Part shown: positions 1-5,026 of the stretch, one piece after another
How the letters are laid out: each line of letters opens with the position of its first letter
Numbering within the stretch: position 1 is the stretch's first letter
Notes under the pieces: generated by a model
Databases searched by the model: none
What the model saw: the letters and a program-made list of their open reading frames with translations, nothing else
Told to the model about the DNA's origin: nothing
Assembly: GCA_031283515.1 (NCBI GenBank)
Contig: JAITBS010000200.1
Location: 1 to 5,026, forward strand
Source: Planctomycetaceae bacterium
Lineage (GTDB): Bacteria; Planctomycetota; Planctomycetia; Pirellulales; Thermoguttaceae
DNA length: 5,026 nt
Direction: 5' to 3'
Position numbers and translations under genes: made by a program

Positions 1-338
1 GTCAATCAAAACAAACACTTCGGAAAATGGCACTGGAATGTTTCCTTCGACTCAAATGATATTCCACAAATCCTCACCGACGCCGCAAAATAACTCATCG
101 ATCTTTGATAACTACTCACGAAATATTTTGGTAACACTTCACAGATTTTAAACACAGATTTTTTGGGCGAATACAAATTAGAACGGATATACCGGATGAC
201 GCTTTTGAACGTTACACAAATGGTATTGAGTTCGAGGAGCAATGTTCGCACGGATTTGAACTGCGTATCCGAACTGACGGAATATTGCAGAGTAACGGTT
301 TTCCATTAAAATCACTGCAATTGAAAATTTTGCCATAA
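1..338 (+). pseudogene. decayed 3' remnant of an unrecognised protein-coding gene
   Basis: Frame 1 is open from the left edge to a TAA at 91-93 and reads with a coding look (HFGKWHWNVSFDS, then IPQILTDAAK). Past that stop the same frame hits TGA at 106-108 and TAA at 109-111, then carries on as plausible protein (LLTKYFGNTSQILN, LGEYKLER). Around 180-186 the coding look moves to frame 3 (IPDDAFERYTNGIEFEEQ, GFELRIRTDGILQSNG), which ends at TAA 336-338 and has no start codon of its own. Three stops plus a frame change suggest a dead gene. The conservative reading is a partial gene ending at 91-93 followed by non-coding DNA. I do not recognise the product. The GIEFEEQC string faintly recalls the EFExxC region of Mrr-type restriction nucleases, but that is too short to name a family. 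Confidence 0.4.
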
Positions 339-348
339 ATGATAAATT
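321..348 (+). promoter_or_regulatory. candidate sigma70-type promoter for cas13b
   Basis: TTGAAA at 321-326 matches the TTGACA -35 box in five of six bases. It lies 16 bases before TAAATT at 343-348, which matches TATAAT in four of six. Transcription would start near 355, leaving about 70 bases of leader before the cas13b start and placing the inverted repeat at 361-379 just inside the transcript. If the host is a Bacteroidetes, its main promoter type differs (-7 TAnnTTTG) and this call would be wrong; I see no good match to that consensus here. Confidence 0.3.
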
Positions 349-360
349 AGTTCTCATAAA

Positions 361-379
361 GTTATCAGCGTATGATAAC
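361..379. promoter_or_regulatory. operator-like perfect inverted repeat upstream of cas13b
   Basis: GTTATCA (361-367) and TGATAAC (373-379) are perfect 7-bp inverted arms separated by five bases. The element sits 46 bases before the cas13b start codon and just downstream of the candidate promoter, where a dimeric repressor could block transcription. In RNA it could also form a small 5'-leader hairpin. No regulator gene is present in the window. The half-site ATGATAA also occurs at 339-345 and, before the array, at 4234-4240. Confidence 0.4.
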
Positions 380-413
380 CCAGTACAAAATTAACAACAT
401 TTTCCTTTTTAAC

Positions 414-417
414 GGAG
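414..417 (+). promoter_or_regulatory. ribosome binding site that fixes the cas13b start
   Basis: GGAG lies eight bases before ATG 426-428 in an A-rich context. The in-frame ATG further upstream at 372 has no Shine-Dalgarno in front of it and falls inside the inverted repeat, so the 426 start is preferred. Confidence 0.6.
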
Positions 418-425
418 AAAAAATC

Positions 426-3400
426 ATGAAAATCGCCACTTCACAAAAAAAATCGTTTTGGGCAATGCACCTCAATTCCGCTTGTAATAACTTCGAAACA
501 GTCGTTAATCACCTTATCGATAAATTTACTATCAAGAAAGGAAACCAAGAGGAAGCGAAAAAGAAAAAAATATCCGTCGAATTTCTTGGACTCGTAGAGT
601 ACTTGCGGGATAAAAACTTCTCCGAACAGAATAAACAACATTACGATGCGAAAAAACAACGCCTCGTCCGTGAACTTCTCAAACGCTTACCGTTTCTCAA
701 CGCCATCCGCGAAACGGTTGAACAAACAGTACGGGAAGCGAAAGACAACACTGGAAAAAATCTCAGCTATTGGGACATTGAACAACAGCAACTCACTCCA
801 GAAGATTACGCCAAGATTCTCGAATACTACTCTAAACTGCTCACAGAATTACGCAATTACTACACTCATGTTGACCACGATGAAGTAAGTTTTCATAAAC
901 CAATTGAATCCGAAAATCCCGCAAGAATAACCGTTCTCGCCAAACGTTATCAACTAAATATTTTGCATGCCCTCACCGCCGCATTGCGGGAAACAAAAAA
1001 CCGTTTCAATTACCCATCGCCGCAAGAGAACAACAAAGTGGACGAACTCCTGCATCTGCGAAGATACAACGGCGTAGAAAATGCAACAAAACAAGATTAC
1101 GACTCCTTTCGAGAACGCATAAAGAACGGAACAAGCAATATCCTCGAAATGCCCGTTTTTAAATCAGAAATACAAGGAAAAGTCAACTATAGCAAAATGA
1201 AAGACAATCCCAATTGCCGATTCTTTGAGAATAAAAACGATGAATACGTCTTTACAGAACGCGGATTCACCTTTTTTCTCTGCTGGTTTTTACAACTAGA
1301 CGAAATCGACAAGGTTTTTCAGAAAATCAAACCGACTGACTTTGAAAAAAACCGCCGCACAAAAGAGTTTATCGCTGCAAAACGTACCTTTGGCGTATTT
1401 CATATCAACTTACCGAAAACACGAATCGAAAGTGTTGAGAAAATGTTACCAGATACACTCGGAATGGATATTATCGCCGAATTGCATAAAATTCCCAGCG
1501 TAGTATGGAATTATCTTGATCGTGCAGACCAAAAACGTTTCCGTACATTTATAAACAAACTGCCCAAAGATGACAGCACTTCACAAATTGACAACTCTAC
1601 AATAAATGAAGACGAAGATGGCGATGTGAAAGATACTGATTATTCCGGAAGACGGTCAAAAAACCGTTTCAATTATCTCGCTCTTTCGTATCTTGATATG
1701 TCTGAAGCGTTTGACAAAATCCGTTTTCGTATTGATTGGGGAAATTACGTTTTTGAGCATTACGAAAAGGAAATGCTTGATGGGAGCATAAACACCAACC
1801 GCCGTTTACAGAAACGCATTTACTCTTACGAACGGATACAAGATGCTTATAAATGGTTCAACGAAAACCGGTCAAACATTGCATTATCGCCGCCGTATTA
1901 TGAAACAGATTCGGAATGTGAATCAACAAAAGAATTATCTACCGATTCGGAAAGCAAACTGCCGAAACAATTCCGTGTTCCGATGATTCCGCAATACGCC
2001 GTCAACACGAAAAAGAAACACATCGGAATCACATTCAGAGAAGTTAAACAACCAAACTTTACCGGCAAAACAACCCGCAGACTCAAACCGGATGCGTTGC
2101 TGAATCTTGTCGATTTGCCCGTGCTTGTGTTTCTCTCCGTTCATGGCCGCGGCGGACAAGCACAGAATATTATTCATGATTATTACACGAATTACCGGAA
2201 ACTCTTACAAGATCTGAAAGACGGAAAAAGTATTACACCAAACGACCTGACGAAATACGAAATTCCGTTGCGTAATTTGCCGTTTGAAATCGGACATTAT
2301 ATCGAAACAGGTAAATTGTCTGCACCAAAAGAAAACAAACTGATGCAGACAAAATTACAAAAAATTCTCGAACAAACCGAAAAAGTCAAAAAGAAATTTG
2401 AAGACGAAGCCAAACGGAATTTCAAAGCCGGCGATAAACGGAAACCATATTGGAAAGCGGGAACTATCGGAGATTATCTCGCTCACGACCTCGTGAAATT
2501 ACAGCGTCCGAATAAGGACAAACCGCATCAAGGAAAAATTACAGGGGCAAACTTTGGCGTTTTGCAAGCCGCTCTTGCAACTTACACTCCAAACGACAAC
2601 GGAACAATTAGAGAAATCTTTGCAAAAGCAGGACTAATTGACAATCTCAAATATCCGCATCCGTTCCTGAATGAACTTGTCGATGAACACGGTATCAAAG
2701 TAATTACATTGCAAGCGTTTTTCAGAAGTTATCTCGTTAAGAAAATCGAGTATATCAAAAAGTGTAAAACAAATGCGGAATTGACTTACCTTCTTGATTC
2801 GCCTCAGCGTCAAGCGGAACGCAAACAGAAAGACGGGTACATTGCCTCTCTTGCGGAACATTACCTAAATGAACCGCTGCTCTTGCCGAAGTTCTTTTTT
2901 GATTCCATTGTGCAAGCTCTTGTCGAAAAGGAATGTCAAGACAAATACAAATTCAAAGAAAAGGAAACTCAAAAGAAAGGAAGGGGAATGAATACGCCAT
3001 TTCTGATTTTGCGTTTTCATCAGTGGAAATACGGCGATGCTTCGCAATGGTTCTACACATTGCCGCATGGAGTCAACAGCGAATCACTCAAAAAAATTAC
3101 GAACATTCTCAAACTGAAAATCAGTAGGAAAGATGGTAAAAATAAAAATTTTGTTGGACTTAACGACCAAGATCAACAGGCTCTTTATGACCGTTGGACA
3201 AAAATCACCGAATCAGAATGCAAACAAAAAAAGCCGTTGTTGATTCCCGAACTCAACGCTATTCGCAAAGAGTTTAACAAATACTGGAAATGTCCCGTGA
3301 AAGTTTTCGGCGAAGTCAAACACTCAGATTACCGCGGAAAATTTGCCCTACGGGTAAACCACATTGAAAAACAAGAGCAACTGATGCGGTTTGTCAAATT

Positions 3401-4109
3401 GCAGGACATTGTGCTGTTTCACGCCGCTTGTAAACTACTGCAATTACAGGCGAAACTCTCCGATATACAGGAAAACAAACAGTATCTGCTTGGTCAGAAT
3501 GAACGGCAACTCGAAAGAGAATACAAAATACCGGCAACATCCGCCTGTAAAAGAAAAACGCTTTCCATAACCATCACCGGCAAAATGAAAATCAAAGATG
3601 TCGGCAACTTTAACCGAATAACAAACGATCCGCGTACTCCGTCAATTTTGCGATTGTATTTATCCGCGGCTTCACAGAAATGTGTTGATTACGAAAAAAT
3701 TCGCGAGGAGCTTGCCGCTTTTGATTGCAAACGCAAAGATATGTTTCAATGGGTTCACGATTTTGAAAATCAAATAAAGCTGAAATATCCTGCCGAGTGC
3801 CAAGCGAAACGTAAGAACGGATACGTTGATTTTTGGGGATACTGCGAAGTGTTAATCGGAAAGAAAAAAATTTCGATAGGACAAGCATTAGCGTTATCGC
3901 AAATTCGCAATGGATTTTCACATAATTATTTGCCTGAATTTGAATATGCCGACAAGAAAGACCTGAAGCCGGACCAGAACACCAAAGCCCACAAGGTGTT
4001 TGACGAATTGCGTCAGAAGTTAATCGGTGTTCCGTTGCGGGACGATGAATTTATGACAGATCGCTGTTTCGCAATCCTCAATGAAATCCGGCTTAATTTT
4101 GATACTTGA
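426..4109 (+). CDS. cas13b: Cas13b, type VI-B CRISPR RNA-guided RNA nuclease
   Basis: This is the single effector of a type VI-B system. In the known family it binds a crRNA, processes pre-crRNA, and uses two HEPN domains to cut target and bystander RNA in the cytoplasm. Seen here: 1227 aa, the size of large Cas13b proteins. HEPN1 carries RNYYTH (R143 to H148) and HEPN2 carries RNGFSHNYLPEF (R1161 to H1166), 61 residues from the end. HEPN motifs at both termini separate Cas13b from Cas13a, c and d. Other blocks recall Cas13b from memory of the family: IIAELHKIPSVVWNYL near 350, RFNYLALSYLD near 414, GDYLAHDLVKLQRP near 682, VKLQDIVLFHAACKLL near 990 and NFNRITNDPRTPSILRL near 1061. An acidic linker lies around 381-408. 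Both catalytic Arg/His pairs are intact and there is no frameshift, so the enzyme looks functional. An upstream ATG at 372 would add 18 residues but lacks a ribosome binding site. The array follows about 290 bases downstream. Confidence 0.95.
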   Translation: MKIATSQKKSFWAMHLNSACNNFETVVNHLIDKFTIKKGNQEEAKKKKISVEFLGLVEYLRDKNFSEQNKQHYDAKKQRLVRELLKRLPFLNAIRETVEQTVREAKDNTGKNLSYWDIEQQQLTPEDYAKILEYYSKLLTELRNYYTHVDHDEVSFHKPIESENPARITVLAKRYQLNILHALTAALRETKNRFNYPSPQENNKVDELLHLRRYNGVENATKQDYDSFRERIKNGTSNILEMPVFKSEIQGKVNYSKMKDNPNCRFFENKNDEYVFTERGFTFFLCWFLQLDEIDKVFQKIKPTDFEKNRRTKEFIAAKRTFGVFHINLPKTRIESVEKMLPDTLGMDIIAELHKIPSVVWNYLDRADQKRFRTFINKLPKDDSTSQIDNSTINEDEDGDVKDTDYSGRRSKNRFNYLALSYLDMSEAFDKIRFRIDWGNYVFEHYEKEMLDGSINTNRRLQKRIYSYERIQDAYKWFNENRSNIALSPPYYETDSECESTKELSTDSESKLPKQFRVPMIPQYAVNTKKKHIGITFREVKQPNFTGKTTRRLKPDALLNLVDLPVLVFLSVHGRGGQAQNIIHDYYTNYRKLLQDLKDGKSITPNDLTKYEIPLRNLPFEIGHYIETGKLSAPKENKLMQTKLQKILEQTEKVKKKFEDEAKRNFKAGDKRKPYWKAGTIGDYLAHDLVKLQRPNKDKPHQGKITGANFGVLQAALATYTPNDNGTIREIFAKAGLIDNLKYPHPFLNELVDEHGIKVITLQAFFRSYLVKKIEYIKKCKTNAELTYLLDSPQRQAERKQKDGYIASLAEHYLNEPLLLPKFFFDSIVQALVEKECQDKYKFKEKETQKKGRGMNTPFLILRFHQWKYGDASQWFYTLPHGVNSESLKKITNILKLKISRKDGKNKNFVGLNDQDQQALYDRWTKITESECKQKKPLLIPELNAIRKEFNKYWKCPVKVFGEVKHSDYRGKFALRVNHIEKQEQLMRFVKLQDIVLFHAACKLLQLQAKLSDIQENKQYLLGQNERQLEREYKIPATSACKRKTLSITITGKMKIKDVGNFNRITNDPRTPSILRLYLSAASQKCVDYEKIREELAAFDCKRKDMFQWVHDFENQIKLKYPAECQAKRKNGYVDFWGYCEVLIGKKKISIGQALALSQIRNGFSHNYLPEFEYADKKDLKPDQNTKAHKVFDELRQKLIGVPLRDDEFMTDRCFAILNEIRLNFDT

Positions 4110-4234
4110 TGCGTAAAAAATGCGACTTCTCTTGTCATAAATTGGTTATTTTTTTATTCCTTTTTTCGATGAAGTTATTGAATCAGCAAATGAATTGCGG
4201 GATACTGTACAACGACACTAATGATAGACACTAA
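4109..4234 (+). CDS. possible 41-aa hydrophobic micro-protein coupled to cas13b
   Basis: The ATG at 4109-4111 overlaps the cas13b stop as TGATG, an arrangement that often allows translational coupling by reinitiation. The 41-codon frame starts with a basic stretch (MRKKCDFSCHK) followed by a hydrophobic run LVIFLFLFSMKLL at residues 12-24, then a polar tail ending NDTNDRH. Basic N-terminus plus hydrophobic core resembles a small membrane peptide or signal-like segment, but the core is short for a membrane helix and is encoded by a T-rich tract that gives Phe and Leu by chance. No Shine-Dalgarno is evident. Many type VI-B loci carry csx27 or csx28, accessory proteins often predicted to be membrane-associated, beside cas13b; this ORF is far too short to be either. 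It may simply be chance. Confidence 0.22.
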   Translation: MRKKCDFSCHKLVIFLFLFSMKLLNQQMNCGILYNDTNDRH

Positions 4235-4239
4235 TGATA
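4214..4239. repeat. 13-bp perfect tandem duplication, two copies
   Basis: GACACTAATGATA occurs at 4214-4226 and again immediately at 4227-4239 with no mismatch. It lies directly before the weak promoter candidate at 4241-4268, at the position of an activator or repressor site, and could equally be a replication-slippage scar. The second copy contains the stop codon of the possible micro-ORF. Confidence 0.7.
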
Positions 4240-4240
4240 A

Positions 4241-4268
4241 TAGACGCAAGCGGAGAATGTGTTACAAT
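4241..4268 (+). promoter_or_regulatory. weak candidate promoter for the CRISPR array
   Basis: TAGACG (4241-4246, four of six matches to the -35 box) and TACAAT (4263-4268, five of six to the -10 box) are 16 bases apart. A start near 4275 would give about 120 bases of leader RNA before the first repeat, containing the hairpin at 4293-4307 and the strong ribosome binding site at 4312. If it is not used, the array may be read through from cas13b, since I see no convincing terminator between them. Confidence 0.3.
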
Positions 4269-4292
4269 GTGAGGGTTAAGTTTTGCCTAAAA

Positions 4293-4307
4293 GCCGAAAA
4301 AAACGGC
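4293..4307 (+). other. small GC hairpin in the leader
   Basis: GCCG, seven A residues, CGGC: a perfect 4-bp stem with an all-A loop, ending four bases before the AGGAGG at 4312-4317. There is no T-tract after it, so it is not a terminator. It could limit or expose ribosome access to the adjacent site, or be chance. Confidence 0.3.
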
Positions 4308-4311
4308 AGAG

Positions 4312-4317
4312 AGGAGG
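4312..4317 (+). promoter_or_regulatory. strong Shine-Dalgarno before the array
   Basis: A complete AGGAGG sits six bases before ATG 4324-4326. It is a better ribosome binding site than that of cas13b. The stretch from 4312 also resembles the 3' third of the CRISPR repeat (AGGAGG, TT, AAA), so it might be a fragment of a degenerate repeat instead. Confidence 0.4.
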
Positions 4318-4323
4318 TTAAAA

Positions 4324-4422
4324 ATGGGTGAAAAATTTTGTTTTTCCCCAAAGAATTTAATCTTAATTTCTTTTATAAAAAAGATTGACCATCCCAAAAT
4401 TTCAGAACCTCCCGACTGTTAG
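4324..4422 (+). CDS. possible 32-aa leader peptide that ends inside repeat 1
   Basis: ATG 4324 with an ideal AGGAGG six bases upstream opens a 32-codon frame. It begins MGEKFCFSPKNLILISF, crosses the A/T-rich leader, enters the first repeat in its first frame (ATT TCA GAA CCT CCC GAC) and stops at the TAG formed by the repeat loop at 4420-4422. The peptide has no family I recognise and a low-complexity Lys/Ile/Phe make-up. The ribosome binding site is the only strong argument for translation. If real, ribosomes would run into the first repeat of the pre-crRNA. Confidence 0.25.
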   Translation: MGEKFCFSPKNLILISFIKKIDHPKISEPPDC

Positions 4423-5026
4423 GAGGATTGAAACGTTAGAAGCTTCTGTTACATCGATAAAACTGGTTTCAGAACCTCCCGACTTTTAGGAGGATTGAAA
4501 CCTGTGATGAAATTAAAAGCAGCTATTGACCGCGGTTTCAGAACCTCCCGACTTTTAGGAGGCTTGAAACCTTTGAATCATAGTCCACATTACGATCATA
4601 CGGTTTCAGAACCTCCCGACTTTTAGGGGGATTGAAACCACGGAATACGACGTGCATTCCCGCATGTAGTTTCAGAACCTCCCGACTTTTAGGGGGATTG
4701 AAACTTTGCGTTCTATCGATATTTTCCTAGCTTCATTGTTTCAGAACCTCCTGACTTTTAGGAGGATTGGAACTCGTATTGGAACAATAGTGCTCATTTT
4801 TCTGTTTCAAAACCTCCCGACTTTTAGGAGGATTGAAACTGGTTGTCATGATTTTTCTCTCCAACTCTTTGTTTCAGAACCTCCCAACTTTGGGGATGAT
4901 TGGAACTGCGTGTTGTGTTTCAATGTTACCCTCTTTGTTTCAGAACCTCCCGACTTTTAGGAAGATTGAAACTGCTTTCATAAATACCTCCTTTTTGGTT
5001 AAGTTTCAGAACCTCCCGACTTTTAG
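4399..5026 (+). CRISPR. type VI-B CRISPR array, 10 repeats and 9 spacers, open at the right edge
   Basis: Repeats of 36 nt start at 4399, 4466, 4535, 4603, 4669, 4738, 4804, 4871, 4937 and 5003 (the last cut to 24 nt). Spacers are 31, 33, 32, 30, 33, 30, 31, 30 and 30 nt. The consensus has outer arms GTTTCA and TGAAAC (positions 1-6 and 31-36), inner arms CCTCC and GGAGG (10-14 and 24-28) and a 9-nt loop containing TTTT. The 36-nt length, roughly 30-nt spacers, hairpin and T-run in the loop match known type VI-B repeats, although those usually begin GTTG and end CAAC. Variants: R1 G1A and T20G; R3 A29C; R4 and R5 A26G; R6 C15T and A33G; R7 G7A; R8 G16A, T22G, A23G, G27T and A33G; R9 G27A. R2 is exact. 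In Cas13b crRNAs the repeat lies 3' of the spacer. Reading on the + strand is inferred from the position of the loop T-run and from G-U-preserving changes. Confidence 0.97.

Larger units (their letters stand above)
4235..4398 (+). other. leader-like region before the first repeat
   Basis: About 160 bases join the end of the possible micro-ORF to the array. The last 70 or so, from 4330, are very A/T-rich, as CRISPR leaders usually are. The region holds the promoter candidate, a small hairpin and a strong Shine-Dalgarno with a short ORF. Whether this is the true leader end is not settled: repeat 1 carries two substitutions, which is more typical of the trailing end, and the far end of the array is outside the window. 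Confidence 0.35.

Noticed and set aside
6..251. 81-codon minus-strand ORF upstream of cas13b
   Set aside because: No ribosome binding site or recognisable domain; the coding-like signal in this stretch is on the + strand.
372..425. Upstream in-frame ATG giving an 18-residue longer Cas13b
   Set aside because: No ribosome binding site precedes it, it lies within the inverted repeat, and ATG 426 has GGAG at eight bases.
3610..3921. 103-codon minus-strand ORF inside cas13b
   Set aside because: It overlaps the conserved C-terminal part of Cas13b, including part of the HEPN2 motif, and is a shadow of that gene.
4137..4155. Possible terminator after cas13b (ATAA, ATTGG, TTAT, then a run of T)
   Set aside because: The stem has only four A-T pairs, too weak to call a terminator; read-through to the array remains possible.
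4312..4324. Extra degenerate CRISPR repeat before the array
   Set aside because: Only the AGGAGG/TT/AAA part resembles the repeat; the 5' half has no match and the spacing is off.
4110..4398. tracrRNA or a second small RNA gene between cas13b and the array
   Set aside because: No anti-repeat is present and type VI-B systems need no tracrRNA.
4706..4960. 84-codon + strand ORF with periodic protein motifs
   Set aside because: It is read entirely through CRISPR repeats and spacers; the recurring peptide pieces come from the repeat unit, not from a gene.
4981..5000. Spacer 9 derived from the 3' end of 16S rRNA
   Set aside because: ACCTCCTTT matches the 16S tail but the flanking bases do not; an antisense Shine-Dalgarno plus ATG explains more of the spacer.

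Overview
The window is a compact type VI-B CRISPR-Cas locus, all on the + strand. One large gene encodes Cas13b, the RNA-guided RNA nuclease of type VI-B. It is followed, about 290 bases downstream, by a CRISPR array that runs off the right edge. Known Cas13b genes come mostly from Bacteroidetes, and the A/T-leaning, lysine- and asparagine-rich coding sequence fits that. However, two Shine-Dalgarno-type sites (one moderate before cas13b, one strong before the array) are less typical of that phylum. I therefore give the host only as a Bacteroidetes-like or metagenomic bacterium, with low certainty.

Layout. Bases 1-338 hold what looks like the decayed 3' part of an unrecognised gene, with three in-frame stops and a frame change. 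Bases 321-425 hold a candidate promoter, a perfect 7-bp inverted repeat placed like an operator, and a GGAG ribosome binding site. Cas13b spans 426-4109 (1227 aa), with HEPN catalytic motifs near both ends (R143/H148 and R1161/H1166), which is the type VI-B arrangement. A possible 41-aa hydrophobic micro-ORF overlaps the cas13b stop (TGATG). A 13-bp tandem duplication, a weak promoter, a small hairpin and a strong Shine-Dalgarno with a 32-codon ORF then lead into the array. The array starts at 4399 and has ten 36-nt repeats (the last cut by the window edge) and nine spacers of 30-33 nt.

How it works together. Pre-crRNA from the array, most likely read on the + strand, would be bound by Cas13b through the repeat hairpin, giving an RNA-guided nuclease that cuts complementary transcripts with its two HEPN sites. 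No cas1, cas2, csx27 or csx28 is visible here. The many repeat variants suggest an array that is not being actively renewed.

The most interesting signal is in the spacers. Spacers 5-9 are strongly pyrimidine-rich. The reverse complements of spacers 7 and 9 (and more weakly 8) read as a ribosome binding site followed by a start codon, so these crRNAs would be antisense to translation start regions of mRNAs. Spacer 7 also partly matches the cas13b start region itself.
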